A stretch of 64,000 bases of DNA from Luscinia megarhynchos. Its lineage: Eukaryota; Chordata; Aves; Passeriformes; Turdidae. The stretch covers positions 1,397,748 to 1,461,747 of the forward strand of contig CM067590.1 in the NCBI GenBank assembly GCA_034336665.1. The letters are read 5' to 3'. Positions within the stretch are counted from its first letter, which is position 1. Every line of letters begins with the position of its first letter. Below, one piece after another: positions 12,301-25,780 of the stretch. Under the pieces are notes generated by a model. The model was not told the DNA's origin. It saw only the letters and a list, made by a program, of their open reading frames with translations, and made no database searches. The position numbers were made by a program, and so were the translations under genes.

Positions 12301-12807
12301 GCCCCCCTGCGTGGGAGGGTCCCAAGCGGTGGTCATCGCTGCTCCCGGCACTCGAGCCCGCCGGGATGTTCGTCCCTCCTTTCCCAGAGCAAACCCTCGC
12401 TGGCAGAAAGGATCCATCCAAACCGCATGATTTTTCAGGGTATTTTAAGAAATGGTTTCACGAAGTTCCTGCTGCATTTGCGCTTAAAAGTGGGAGGTAT
12501 TTTTGAAGTTATTCTCTCCCGTTTCAAAATCTATGTAAATCCTGTCAGATAGTCCCAGTTCCCACTAGCAGGCACTGCAGCAGCCGTGTTCTGGGAATTA
12601 AACGCACTAAAAGCCGTTTTCAAAAAGCACCTCTTTGGCTGAAAACACCCCAGCAGGAGGCGAGACCGTGACCAGGGACAGAATAAAAATCAATGGATGC
12701 ATCCTCAGCCCAAGCTGTCACTTTCCTCCTCGAATCCGTAGTTCCAAACCCTCCTGGAGCCAGGGCTACTTTGGGGCTGCAATGTGGAGCACAACCGAAC
12801 CATAACA

Positions 12808-12907
12808 NNNNNNNNNNNNNNNNNNNNNNNNNNNNNNNNNNNNNNNNNNNNNNNNNNNNNNNNNNNNNNNNNNNNNNNNNNNNNNNNNNNNNNNNNNNNN
12901 NNNNNNN
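12808..12907. other. Assembly gap, exactly 100 N
   Basis: A run of 100 N, a common placeholder length for a scaffold join of unknown size. It lies exactly where copy A stops. Confidence 0.99.
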
Positions 12908-13400
12908 GTAAGCATGTATTGCTAAAATTCCTAAATCCCTCTGAGCCCCTGAAGTTTCCTCTATCTCCTGTCTCTTGTATCCAGGATAGTCCCTGTGTTC
13001 GGTTTTTTTGGGGTTGTGATTTTTTGGGATGCAAAGTGCTGCTCCGCAGCTCCTCCGGGAAAATTCCTTGGGAATACTCAGAAAAACAGCCAGGTGTTTT
13101 CTCTGCCCTGATGGGATTGGGGCTCCTAGGAGGAGCTCTCCACACTCCAGCGTGCAGTAGGGAACGCTTTCAGTGCAGCTCAGGGCAGCTCTCAGTAGGG
13201 GTAAATTAAAATTGCTTTTGTTTCATCTCAAGTTCTAGTAGGGTATGGGATGGACAATTCTGAAGGTTCTTGCTACTGCTCTTGGGAGAAGCATGAGGTA
13301 GTTTCTGGTAGTTCTACAGAAATTTGAGAATGTATTCTTTCTGCTCTGTCTCTTGGGCCTTAATGTGGTTGGGGGTCTTAGTGTTTCTCTTTGTGTTCAT
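12908..13400. other. Unmatched sequence between gap and satellite
   Basis: About 490 bases with no counterpart in copies A or B and no exon or element I recognise. Confidence 0.6.
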
Positions 13401-13755
13401 ATCTATGGATCTATGGATTCTATCTATTCCATTCATTATCTATCTATCTATCTATCTTTCAATTTATTCATTTAGGGGATTCTAGTGGATTCATCTATCT
13501 ATCTATCTATTATCTATTATCTATCTATTCTATCTTATCTATTATCTAGCCTATTATTTATCTATTCTATCTATTATCTATCTATCTTATCTATTTCCAT
13601 TGGTCTATCTATCATTTATATCTATTTATCTATCTACTATCTATCTATTATCTATTCATTTATCTATCTTATCTATCTATCTATCTTATCTATTATCTAT
13701 CTCTTTAATCTCATTTATTTATCTATCTATTTATTATCTATTCCATCTATCTATC

Positions 13756-13788
<33 letters not shown>

Positions 13789-13796
13789 CATTCCAT

Positions 13797-13828
<32 letters not shown>

Positions 13829-13841
13829 TATTATTCATTCC

Positions 13842-13872
<31 letters not shown>

Positions 13873-15950
13873 TATCATTCCATTCATTAGCCTATCTCTT
13901 TAATTTCTATCTATTTTATCCATTCCATTATCTATTATTCATTCTATCTATCTATCTATCATCATCCATCATCCATCCATCATCCATCATCATCCATCAT
14001 CACATCCATCTATCTATCCATCTATCTATCTATCCATCCATCATTCCATCTATTATCTATATCTATATCCATCCATTATTCCATTCCATTATCTATCTAT
14101 CTATATATCTATCTTATCATACATTCCATTATTCCATCCATTCCATCTATCATTCCATTCCATCATCTATCATTCCATCTCAATTCCTTATATTTATCTA
14201 TCTATTTATCTATCCATCCTATCTTATCTCTAATCTATCTATCCATCCATATCCATCTATCCATTCCATTCCATCTATTCCATTCCATTCCATTCATCCA
14301 TCCATCAATCCATCCATTCCATCCATTCATCCATTCCATCTATCCATTCCATTCCATCCATTCCATTCCATCCATCCATTCCATCCATCATCCATCCATT
14401 ATCCATCATAACATTCCATCTATTCATCCATTCATTCCATTATCTATCAATCCATTCCATTCATTCCATTCCATCCATCTATCTATCCATCCATCATTCC
14501 ATCATTCATTCCATTCCATTCATCATTCCATCTCAATCTCTCATCTATCCATCTATCTATCCATTCATCTATCTATCCATCCCTTATCTTCTCATCTTAT
14601 CTTATCAAGCCTATCATCCATCCATTACCTATCTTAGTCCATCCATCTATCCATCCAGCCCATCCATCTGCAATCCCTCATCCATCCTATCTTATCCATC
14701 TATCCATCCATCCTATCCATCCATCATCCATTCCATCATTCCATTCCATCCATCCATCCATCCATCCATCATCCATCCATCCATTCCATCCATTCCATCA
14801 TCCATCCATTCATCCATTCCATTCCATCCATCATCCATCCATCCATTCCATCCATCCATCCATCATCCATCCATCCTCAACCCTCATCCATCCATTCCAT
14901 CCATCCATCCATCCATCATCCATCCATCATCCATCCATCCATCATCTCACCCATCATCCATCCATCCATCATCCACCATCCATCCCATCCATCATCCATC
15001 CATCCATCATCCATCCATCCATCCATCATCCATCATCCATCATCCATCCATCCATCTATCCATCCATCCATCATCCATCCATCCATCCATCCATCATTCC
15101 ATCCATCCATCCATCCATCATCCATCCATCCATCCATCATCCAATTCCTAATCCATCATCCATCCATCCATCATCCATCATCCATCCATCCATCCATCAT
15201 CCATCCATCCATCCATCATCCCATCCATCCATCCATCCATTCCATCATCCATCCATCATCCATCCATCCATCATCCATCCATCCATCATCATCCATCCAT
15301 CATCCATCCACTCATCCTCCATCCATCCATCATCCATCCATCCATCCATCCATCATCCATCCATCCATCATCCATCCATCATCCATCCATCCATCATCCA
15401 TCCATCCATCATCCATCCATCCATCATCCATCCATCATCCATCCATCCATTCGTCCATCACCCGTCCATCCATATCCATTCCATCGCCTATCCATCCATC
15501 CATGCATCATCCATCCATCCATCCATCATCCATCCATCCATCATCCATCCATGCATCCATTCCATCCATCTATCCATCCATTCCATCATCCATCCATTCC
15601 ATCCATCCATCATCCATCCATCCATTCCATCCATCCATCCATCCATCCCATCCATCCATCCATCCATCCATCCATCCATCCATCCATCCATCCATCATCC
15701 ATCCATCCATCCATCCATCATCCTCCATCCATCCATCCATCATCCATCCATCCATCATCCATCCACCATCCATCCATCATCGGTCCATCATCCATCCATC
15801 CATCCATCCATCATCGGCATCATCCATCCATCCATCCATCATCCATCCATCATCCATCCATCCATCATCCATCCATCCATCCATCCATCCATCCATCCAT
15901 CCATCATCCATCCCTCAATCCTCATCCATCCATGGCTCCATCCCTCCTCA
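13400..15950. repeat. (TATC)n grading into (ATCC)n simple-sequence array, about 2.5 kb
   Basis: 13400-13970 is mostly TATC/TATCTA; 13970-15950 is mostly ATCC with many ATC drop-outs and ATTCC variants. Open frames here (MDGWMDGW..., IHPSIHPS...) come from the repeat and are not genes. Confidence 0.97.
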
Positions 15951-15956
15951 GTCTCC

Positions 15957-16085
15957 TGGAATGTCCCAGGCCAGGTTGGGCAGGGTTGGGTCCCCGGCAA
16001 TCGGGATGTGCCTCGCCTGTGGGATGGGGCTGATGAGCTTTTAGCAGGTTCCTCTCTCCGTCCCTGTGTCCATCCTGAGATTTTT
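15957..16085 (+). mobile_element. CR1 LINE 3' end fragment (copy B, degraded)
   Basis: Same fragment as at 1-118, but with several substitutions and an altered TTCCAACC stretch; marks the left end of copy B. Confidence 0.6.
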
Positions 16086-16793
16086 TGGCTTTTAATTCAA
16101 GTTTACCCCAAGGCTTTTGTCTCGAAATTCCTCTGCCTCTCCCCCAGGTCCCTGCCTCAGGGAATTGCTGCGTGGAGCTTCACTCTGCCTCCTCTCTGCT
16201 TGCAGGGTCAGGCTGGAAGGGATCCTTGTGCCCAGGGAGCTGTCTTCTGTACAGCACAGAGAGCTGGATGGTCCTGGGGGAGCTGTAGGGACAGAGGTGC
16301 CCTGAGGCTCTGCACTCCGTGAATACCAACCCTCAGATAGGACAGATCTGGGATTCATGCGGAATTGCCGAAGCAGCCAGGTGGACACAGGTGGACAATG
16401 AAATGAGGTTCTGTCTTTGGTCCCACTCCCCCTGCATCTAGCTATGTGGGAGAGGAAAATCCGAAGTTCTCTCACCAGAGCTCCCTTCCCTGTGCATGCC
16501 AGAAATCACCAGCAGCATCTGAGGCTCTCTTTGCTGACAAAGGGATCTGTGGAGCCTGCAGTGCCTGCTCTGGGTATTGCAGCCCTGTGGCACCGAGTGA
16601 CTGTTCTGCTTGGAGGACATTCCCACACTTGGCTGCTCCAGTTCCAGGCAAAAAAAAAACCAAAAAAACACATTGCCCGTGACTGGGGGGAAACCATTTG
16701 TGATTTCTGCAGGTTCCAGCCATGGGAGGTTGGATTTAATGCCAAAGGAAAGGAAAGAAAATCACCTTGGAGTTGCTGGGAGAAATTCCTCCA

Positions 16794-16918
16794 CGGAACA
16801 GGCTGGGGTCCCTCCCCTGCAGGGGCTGGAGCTGTGGGGATGTGGCACTTGGGGACAGGGGTGGGAAAGGTTGGGCTCGAGGGTCCTGGAGGTTTTATCC
16901 AACCCTGATAATTCCAGG
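16794..16918 (+). mobile_element. CR1-like 3' end fragment (copy B)
   Basis: Same fragment as at 825-950, essentially unchanged. Confidence 0.55.
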
Positions 16919-17214
16919 AGTATTCTGGATGGCAGTGGTGGGGCAGGAACAGCTCCCACCCCCTTTCCTGGCCCTTCCCAAGGGCTGAGGGTCATTCCCA
17001 ACATTCCCCCTGTGCTGGGTGACCCTGAGGGAAGGGAGTGTCCTGTGCTGTCCTTGATTCCTGCTCGCTGCCCCTTCCCGAGCCACGCCCAGCCCTGCAG
17101 AGCTCTCTGGACAGGTGAGGGATGTTCCACACCTGAGCTGTTCCCTGACTCCTCATCCTGCAGGGGCTGGGAGCTCTCCCTGAGCAGAGTGCTCCGGGAG
17201 AGGCTGTGGCAGCT

Positions 17215-17505
17215 CCAGAGCCACAAACACTCCCTGAGCCACAAAAATTCCCTGATCCCAGAACCAAACATTCCCTGAGCCACAAACGTTCTCTGAGCCA
17301 CAAACCTTCCCTGATCCCTGAACCAAACATTCCTTGATCCCTGAACCAAATATTCCCTGAGCCACAAACATTCCCTGAACCACAAACAGTCCCTGATCCC
17401 AGAGCCACAAACATTCCCTGATCCCTGAACCACAAACAGTCCCTGATCCCTGAACCAAACATTCCCTGATCCCTGAACCGAACATTCCCTGAGCCACAAA
17501 CCTTC
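17215..17505. repeat. Minisatellite, unit about 25 bp (copy B, contracted)
   Basis: Same repeat as 1240-2015 with roughly 480 bases fewer. Confidence 0.95.
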
Positions 17506-18479
17506 CCTGGCCCCTCTTCCCTTGCCAGGCTGGGCAGCAGGACATTCCCAGCCCTGTCCCCCCTGCTGCTCTGTCCTGTGCCCCCAGCCCCGCTCAGAGC
17601 CCAGGGAGGAGCACCCCAAGCTCCCAGCACGGATCCTGGTGCCAGCCCAGCTGACCCGCAGGCTCTGGGCCACAAATCGTGCTGTCACTTCCAGTGGGAC
17701 ACATTAACCTGCCCCATAGATCCTGCGGAGCATCTCTGGATAACGAGGAGTCCCACGGGCCAGCTCTTCCTCAAAGAATTTGTCACCGGCCATAAATTGC
17801 TGGGAGATTTCTTCCTGCCAGCCCTAAAACTGCACACAGAGTAGTGGGATTTGTCCAAAGCCTTTAACAGGCTGTTCCCCTTGATTTAAAGGCTGTTGAA
17901 GTGTCTTTATTTCCTTAGCACATTATTAATTCACATTCTGGCTCCGAGATTTGGGAATGCGAGCAGGAAGGGGCAGCTGGGAGGGCTCATCCCAGTCCCA
18001 GCTCCCAGCTCATCCCAGTTCCAGCTCCTGACCCTTCCCAGTCCCAGCTCCTGTTTCCATGCAGGAATTTTCCCAATATCCAATTTAAAACACCCCTGGC
18101 ACAACTCGAGGCCGTTCCCTCTTGTCCTGCTGTTCCCTGGGAGCAAATCCCGATTTCCTCCCGGCTCCGCCTGTCGGGAATTGTGGAATATTTATGAATA
18201 CAGCCACATTCCCAAATCCAGCCCCAAAAGCACCTGGACATCCCAAACCCGCACATCCAAGAGCGGCGGAGCCTGGGAAGGGGGACAGGGATCACACCCA
18301 GCCCGTGCTGCCTCGTTTGGCGTTAATTTGCTTTTTTCCCGGTTTTTATGAGCCAATAAAAGAGGATGAGGCTTCCCTCAGCACAAACCCAGGGATCAGT
18401 TTACGGAAAACCAGCCTGGAAAACAGGGAGGGTGTTTCTGCTGTGTGCAAACAACCCCAGAAATGCTGAGTAATTCCTG

Positions 18480-18645
18480 GAGCAGGGGAAGCAATCATTA
18501 CTTTTAATTACCAATTAAATGACTCGGTAATTTCTCGCATTCAAGCAGCAATGGAACTGCAAACAATGCCAGGCAAATCGGGTCTTTAGCATTTAATTAC
18601 CGGGCTCTGCCATGAATTATTGAGCAAATGGGCAAAGACTCAGCT
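18480..18645. promoter_or_regulatory. Candidate enhancer-like conserved element (copy B)
   Basis: Counterpart of 2960-3125, differing by perhaps one base. Confidence 0.3.
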
Positions 18646-18825
18646 CCCAAGAACTCCGGCGCTGCAACTGAGGGATTTAAAATCGTTCCTGGGTTTGTTT
18701 GGAGCCGCCCTCCACGTGCAGCAGCGGCCGAGGCTTTGTGCGGATCTCGGGGCTGAATTCCCCCAAAATAACCCGGGCTGGAAACGCGCCAGGGCGGGAT
18801 CGTCGATCCCAGCGCTGCTCCTGTC

Positions 18826-18896
18826 ACGGAATTCCAGGATGGGCTGGGCGGGAGGGACCTTAAAACCCATCCAGAGCCGCCTCGGGAATTCTCCGG
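18826..18896 (-). mobile_element. CR1 fragment, reverse orientation (copy B)
   Basis: Counterpart of 3306-3376, identical by eye. Confidence 0.55.
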
Positions 18897-19039
18897 GGTT
18901 GTTCACCCACCCAGTTCAGAGACAAGCAGGAGAGGGAGGAGAAGGGAGACAGCAAAGCCTGGCTGGATTTGGTCCGTGTCCTTCCCAAAGCGCGACAAGT
19001 GTCCAACCTCACCCTGGGGAGAACTTTAACCTGGAGAAG

Positions 19040-19760
19040 GTCCTGCATCCCTGAAACCCTGAATTCCTGATTCCTTCCATCCCTGAATTCCTGATTCCTT
19101 CCATCCTTGAATTCCTGAGTCCTTCCATCCCTGAATTCCTGATTCCTTCCATCCTTGAATCCCTGAAACCCTGAATCCCTGATTCCTTCCATCCCTGAAT
19201 TCCTGAGTCCTTCCATCCTTGAATCCCTGAATTCCTGATTCCTTCCATCCCTCATCCCTAAATCCCTGATTCCTTCCATCTCTGAATCCCTGCATCCCTA
19301 AATCTCTGATTCCTTCCATCCCTCATTCTTGCATCCCTGATTCCTGATTCCTTCAGTCCCTGCATCCCGGAAACACTGAATTCCTGATTCCTTCCATCCC
19401 TGAATCTCTGAATTCCTGATTCCTTCCATCCTTCATTCCTGCATCCCTGATTCCTGATTTCTTCAGTCCCTGCATCCCTGAAACCCTGAATCCCTGATTC
19501 CTTCCATCCCTGAATCTTTCCATCCCTCATTCCTTCCATCCCTCTATCCCTGCATCCTTCATTCCTTCCATTTCTGAAACCCTGAAATCCTGATTCCTTC
19601 CATCCCTGTATCTCTGCATCCTTCATTCCTTCCATCCCTGCATCCTTCATTCCTTCCATCCCTGCATCCTTCATTCCTTCCATCCCTGCATCCTTCATTC
19701 CTTCCATCCCTGCATCCTTCATTCCCTCCACCTCTCTTTCCCCCCATCCCTCCTTTCCTC
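19040..19760. repeat. ATTCCTTCCATCCCTGAA-type minisatellite (copy B)
   Basis: Counterpart of 3520-4180, slightly longer here and with a different unit order. Confidence 0.93.
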
Positions 19761-20254
19761 ATCCCTCCAGGCTTTGCAGGACGTGTGGGGCAGAGCAGGA
19801 CCGAGCAGGAGAGCTGAGGGACCCCCAGCAGCACCCCCAGAGCAGAGCTGCTCCTCCTCCTCCTCCTCCTCCTCCTCCTCCCCCGCAGTGCCGGAGCCTC
19901 TCCCGTCACCGAGATGAGCTGATAAAAATGCAGATCGATGGCAGGGCCAGGGCTCGGCTCCCGGAAATCGATGCCGCTCCCATGCTGCGAACTCGAGGCG
20001 ATTTTCTCCACCCTGGGGAGGCTCAGAGCTGCAGGAAGCCGGGGGTCCCATTCCTGCCCCCTCAGGGAAGGTTCTGATCAAATCTGGCCTCAGCTCCCAG
20101 CATTTGGAGCAAACCGGGCAGGGAAAGGAGCTGGGAGATCAGAGGGGCTGCTCTGAGCTTCTTGAGGCCCCCCAGACCCAGAGTCTGCTCCAGGGATGTG
20201 CTGGGGGTGGGCACGGCTGGGGATGGACGGGATTTGGGAAACCAGGAATGGCCA

Positions 20255-20625
20255 CAGACCCAGCGGGGTCCAGATCCCAGCGGGGTCCAGATCCCAGCTC
20301 TGCCCCGGGTCCCAGCGGGTCCAGATCCCAGCTCTGCCCTGGATCTCAGCTCTGGTCCAGATCCCAGCGGGTCCAGATCCCAGCTTGTCCTGGATCCCAG
20401 CGGATCCGGATCCCAGCTTGTCCCAGATCCCAGCTTGTCCCGGATCCCAGCGGGGTCCAGATCCCAGCGGGTCCAGATCCCAGCTCTGGTCCAGATCCCA
20501 GCTTGTCCCAGATCCCAGCTTGTCCCAGATCCCAGCGGGTCCGGATCCCAGCTTGTCCTGGATCCCAGCGGGTCCGGATCCCAGCTTGTCCTGGATCCCA
20601 GCTCTGCCCCGGGTCCCAGCGGGTC
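20255..20625. repeat. GATCCCAGCGGGTCCA minisatellite (copy B)
   Basis: Counterpart of 4655-5180, shorter. Confidence 0.95.
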
Positions 20626-20629
20626 CCTC

Positions 20630-22620
20630 TGGCCCATCCCCATCCTCTCCTCAGCCAAAAGCTGCTCCATGGCTTCATTCCCGAGCCAGGAATGTCTGGG
20701 CTGGGTTGGGATGAGTGACACGAACGGGGCACACACAGAGCCGGAGGGAAGGAGCATCCCCAGAACCAGACCCCAAATCCTCTCATCCCACCGCTGGAAC
20801 GCTCCCCCCGCGCCGGGCAGGGGACAGGACGGTCCCTCTGCAGCTGGCACCGCTGTCCTGCCCCGGGGGATTTGTGTCCCAGCCGCCCCAGCTCTGCTGC
20901 AGCTCCTGTGGATCGCGGCTCCGGCCCCGTGCCAGGATCCCGGCTGGGCCCGCCTGTCCCCGCCCTGTGCCAGGACACTTTGTGCCATCCCGGTGCCAAG
21001 CACTCTCCATCACTGCCTGATTTGTGTCTCTGCCATGCCCCAGCGGACAGAGGCGTTCCTGGAAGCACCTTGGCAGCCGAGCCCGGCTGCGATCCCAGCC
21101 TGGGGACAGCGGGGCCGCGTCTGCCCAGCCTGGCCCCGCCCGGGCGGGACAGGAGCTCCCCTGGGGACAAGGTTCCGCCCCTGCTGCTCGCAGGGAATGT
21201 TCCTGATCTCCCCACACGGCAGAATCCAGCCCTGGCTGCAGCTCCAGTTCCAGCCCCTCCTTCCCTGGAGGAGCCTCGGGCGCCTCCCACGCGCTCCTGA
21301 CCTGGGGAGGAAGAGGAGGATCCCAAATCCCATGGATGGAGCGGCTCCATGGGATGCAGCAGAGACCCTCCAGCACCCCCAGCTCTGCCCGTCCCGGGGA
21401 CCCCACTCCCTGCTGGAATCCAGGGGAAGGGGTGCCCGGATCCACCCAGGTGCTCCCTCAGCCCTTGGGACGCGGGCCCGTCCCCAGCGGCGGCTCAGAT
21501 CGGGATCCCGCGTGGGATGCTCCAGGCAGGGATGAAGGAATGGAAGGAGAGTTACAAAACACGAGTCCTTGGAGCAGGGAGGGGAATTTGGCCGGCACCG
21601 CTCACCCTTCCAGGCCTTAATCCCCTCGTTAGCACAGCCCGGCGCAATTAAAGACAAACTCCCAGCCCTGCAATGCAGAGGGGCTGCGGAGATCCCGGGA
21701 ATTCAGGCACTGGAGTCCCTGGGATGAGGAGCCCTTCGCACCCCGGGCAGCTCCGCGGATTTTCCAGCTGAATTCCAAGAGCTCTCCCACCCCAGAGGAT
21801 CCTCATCCCTCGGGCAGGGACGTGGGGACAGCGAGGGTGGGATGGCAAAGCCACCTCTGCTCACACAGGGACGCCCCAAAGGGAATTTTGGGATCATGGA
21901 ACGGGCTGGGAGGGTCCTGGGGGTCCCCAGGCTGCTCCAAGCCCCATCCAGCTCCTCCAGAGCCAAACCAGGCTGGAAGAGGATCCAGGAACTCCTGCCC
22001 TGCCTCTCTGGGAGCTGCCAGGACTTTGTTCCTCAGCAACAGTTTGGGATCTCTGCTCCAAACCATTCCCACGAGCTGGGCAATTCCAGCAGAAGCCAAA
22101 TGTGCTTCCCAAGGAAGGTTTGGAATCCAAAATCCTGCCTGAAGGAGGCTCTGCCTGGTGGTTGGGATGTAGAGACACAGTGGGCACCAAGCGCCGACGG
22201 GACAGGAAGGTTTGGGAGGATTCAAACCCACTCGTGCTCTGATCACAGTCCCATCACAACCAACAGTTCCAGACCCGCTCCAGGTCCCTCTTTGGGTTCC
22301 CAGAGCTCCTCCTTGCAGGTTCCAGCTCCTTCTTCCACGAACAGCCTCCAGCTCCCCTCCAGATCCCGGTTTTCCATCCCTGCCCCCACACCCGCCCCAT
22401 CCCGCATTTCCCTCCCGCCCACGATTGTCCCTTGAATCCCGGGTCCAACGCCCGCCGGGGCCGCACAGCTCCGAGGTTCCCCTCGAGGGATCAGATCCAC
22501 GGGTCCGGTTTTGGGAGCGCTCGGAGCCGGAGCCGCTCCGGGCCGGCGGCGCCTCCTGCGCGGGGCTGCGGCTCCGGAGCTCGGGATTCACGGCGGCGGC
22601 TCCGGAGCTCGCCGCGGGCC
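20630..22620. other. Non-coding stretch (copy B)
   Basis: Counterpart of 5180-7195; no exon recognised. Confidence 0.5.
21885..22040 (-). mobile_element. CR1-like fragment, reverse (copy B)
   Basis: Counterpart of 6445-6610. Confidence 0.4.
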
Positions 22621-22624
22621 CGCG

Positions 22625-22975
22625 GTGTCACCGCTGCTGTCACTGCTCCTGTCACCCGCTGCTGTCACCCGATCCTGTCACTGACTGTTGTCACCCGCTC
22701 CTGTCACCCGCTGCTGTCACTGACAGTTGTCACCGCTGCTGTCACCGCTGCTGTCACCCACTGCTGCCACAGCTTCTACCACCCGCTGCTGTCACTGCTC
22801 CTGTCACCCGCTGCTGCCACCCTCTTCTGCCGCCAGCTCTTGTCACCCACTGCTGCTACCAGCTGCTGCCACAGCTCCTGCCACCTGCTCCTGTCACCCT
22901 CTCCTGCCATCCACTCTTCACCCTCTCCTGTCACGGTTCCTGTCACCCTCTCCTGTCACCCTCTCCCGTCCCCGT
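22625..22975. repeat. CTGTCACCCGCTGCTGTCAC minisatellite (copy B)
   Basis: Counterpart of 7195-7530. Confidence 0.9.
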
Positions 22976-24400
22976 GTCAGGCGGAGCTGCTGCTTTTCCT
23001 GCAGCCGCCCACGGCCCCGCTGCTGCTCCAGCCCCGGCCCGGCCTGGCACGGCCTGGCACGGCCTGGCACGGCCTGGCACGGGCTGGCACGGCCTGGCAG
23101 GGCTCGCTCCGCCCCGCCGAGCCCCGGGCGCGCTGCCCCGGCAGCAGATTTCCCCGGCAGCGGGAGCGCCGCGGGGACAGCGGGACCCGCCCCGCAACAG
23201 GTGGATGGAGCCCCGGGGACAGCAGGCGCTGCTGGTGGCCCTGGAGCTGCCCCAGATCGGGGGATCAGGGAGTTGTTTACATTGGAAAAGCTCCCCGGGA
23301 TGATGGGGCCCATTCCCAGCAGTGCCCAGGCCGCCCCCAGCCCTGTCCCCAAGTGTCACATCCCTCCAGACCCCAGCAGGGATGGGGACTCCCCCAGTGC
23401 CGCTGTGAACACTGAAATCCTCCCAATATCCGAATATTATCCCAATATCTCCCGATATCCAACCTAATATCCGAATATTATCCCAATATCTCCTGGTATC
23501 CGACCTGCCTGGCACAGCCTGAGGCCCTGTCCTCGTGTCCTTCCATCCTCCCCGGCGGGATTTGCAGCTCGGGGCTTTCACCCGCGCCACTCCCTGCAGT
23601 TTTCAGGGATGATCTCTCCCTTCCCCGTGGGGAGAGACGCCGAGCACATTCCCAAGCATCCTCCCAGGGCTGCTCAGGGAAAAACAGAGCCTCGCCCAAA
23701 GGTCTGGGCACGGCCAGGAGCAGCCGGGGCTGCGCCCCCCGCAGCCAGCCCCTGCTCCCACCGCGTCCCTCGGCCGGGAAAACCATTCCCAGCTCCCGTC
23801 CCACGCCCAGCCCTGCCCAGCACCGCCAGAGCCAGCCCCGAGTCCCCTCCTGTGCTCCGGGGCGGTTCCTGCCCAGGAACAGCGGCTGGGGGGAGGCAGA
23901 GCCCCCCGGAGCGGCAGGGAGGGGGGGATGGCGCTCAGCTCCCGGGGAGCCCCAAACCCCCCCAGTCCACCCCCGGCATTGCCGGAGCTTCATCGCGTGT
24001 TCACCACGAGGCTCTGCACCAAAACCTGCCTCAGGCTCGCCGAATTCCCGGTGCCACGGGCAGGGCTGCCCGGCACGCCGGAGATCCCGCAGCTCCCGCG
24101 GGCTGAGCGTGAAACGGCCCCGGGGCTCAGCCCCGTGTCCCGGGGTCCTGCGGGATCCCCCCGGCTCCGTTTCATCCCAAAGTTTCCCGAAGCCGCCCTC
24201 CCCCGCCTCGCCGAGCCGGGGTGGGCACCCCCAAAGCCCCTCCGCGCCCGGGGGCTCGGGCGGCAGAACCCCAAAATCAGCAGCTTTGCAGCAGCCGCAG
24301 GAATTCCTTATTTTCCAGTTCTTCTTCCCCGAAACGCCCATCCCAGATTTTATCTAACAGCGATGCTTTTTTACGAAATTCCCCTTTTTTTTCGCTCTCC
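22975..24400. other. GC-rich non-coding stretch (copy B)
   Basis: Counterpart of 7530-8900; contains a run of GGCCTGGCAC units at 23040-23100. No supported exon. Confidence 0.5.
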
Positions 24401-25230
24401 GCCCACCCCAGGCTGTCACAGACCCTCGGGCGCACCCCGAGCCCGGGGAGACGGCGCCGCTCCGGAGCCCCCTCCCCGCAGGGAGCCCACCCGGGGCGGG
24501 GGGCAGCCGGTACCGGGAGCGGCACCGGGAGCGGCCCCGGGAGCGGCACCGGGAGCGGCCCCGGGAGCGGCCCCGGGAGCGGCACCGGGAGCGGCCCCGG
24601 GGTCCCCCCGCATCCCGCAGCGCCCCTGCGGAGCCGCGGGCGGGCGGTGCCCGGTGCAGCCCCGCGGTTCCACCACCAAACTTTCCCGGTTCCCCCCGGT
24701 TCCCCCCCGCTCACCTGCGCTCCGGGCGCCGGGCGGGGGCCGCGCCCGCCCCGCCGCTCCCCGAGCCCATCCGGACCGGCCCCGCTCCCGGTGCCGCCGC
24801 CGTTCCCGGCCGCTCCACGGCGCAGCTTCCCGGCCGGGGAGCGGAGCGGAGCCGCCGGCGCTTGCGGGGCCGGGGTTTGAATTCCTCCGAGCGGCCCTGA
24901 TTGGGCTGGGGAAGGCGGGGGGAGCTGCCAGAGCGGGGGGGCGGAGTGAGGATTCGGGGTGGGGGAGGGAGGGAGGGAGGGGCGCGCGGGGTGCGGGGAT
25001 GCGGGGGATGTGAGGGATGTGAGGGATGCGGGGATGAGAGGGATGCGGGGGATGAAGGGATGCGGGGGATGCGGGGGATGCGGGGATGTGAGGGATGGAG
25101 GATGCGGGAGATGGAGGATGCGGGGGTGTGGTGCCGGCGTGGGGGGAGGCGGGAGGGGGTGGGAAACACGCGGGGCCGCGGGGGGATGGGAGAGCGCGGG
25201 GATGCGGAAAGGTGTGCGGGGGGCGGGGGG
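24400..25230 (-). promoter_or_regulatory. CpG island with CCAAT box and possible first exon, gene unknown (copy B)
   Basis: Very CpG-rich, with ATTGG (a CCAAT box on the minus strand) near 24898-24902. Downstream on the minus strand comes an ATG (MGSGSGGAGAAPARR...) that runs into a CGCAG|GTGAGC donor near 24716. A tandem (GGGAGCGGCACC)n lies at 24520-24600. I cannot connect it to later exons, and copy A breaks the small frame, so coding status is doubtful; an orphan or non-coding promoter is possible. Confidence 0.35.
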
Positions 25231-25239
25231 GAGGGGGCG

Positions 25240-25780
25240 CCCTGGGGGGATTTTGGGAATGTGGCAACCCGGGGATACAGGTGGAGTGCGGGGATGCAGA
25301 TTTGTGGTGCCCTGGGGGGATTTTTAGGGGTGTTATACCCTGGGAGGATTTCTGGGGTGTGGTGCCCCTGCGGGAATTTTTAGGGGTGCGGTACCCTGAG
25401 GGGATTTTAGGGATGTGGTGCCCTGGGGAGATTTTATGGGTGTGGTACCCTGAGGGGATTTTAGGGGTGCGGTACCCTGTGGGGATTTTAGGGATGTGGT
25501 GCCCTGAGGGGAATTTTATGGGTGTGGTTCCCTGTGGGGATTTTCGGGGGTGTGGTGCCCTGTGGGGATTTTTTAGGGGTGCGGTGCTTTGAGGGGATTT
25601 TAGGGGTGTGGTACCCTGAGGGGATTTTAGGGGTGTGGTATCTGGGGGGATTTTAGGGTGTGGTATCCTGGGGGGATTTTAGGGGTGCGGTATCCTGAGG
25701 GGATTTTAGGGGTGCGGTGCTTTGAGGGGATTTTAGGGGTGTGGTGCCCTGAGGGGATTTTAGGGGTGCGGTATCCTGCC
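25240..25780. repeat. GATTTTAGGGGTGTGGTACC minisatellite (copy B)
   Basis: Counterpart of 9760-10150, longer by about 150 bases. Confidence 0.93.

Larger units (their letters stand above)
1..12807. repeat. Segmental copy A (truncated by window edge and gap)
   Basis: Aligns in the same orientation with 15957 to about 28110. Positions 500-6900 are nearly identical to copy B; from about 7000 to the gap, many one- and two-base indels appear. It contains seven minisatellites, several CR1 fragments, AT-rich probable conserved non-coding islands and one CpG island, but no exon I can recognise. The last 40 bases or so before the gap no longer match copy B. Confidence 0.93.
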
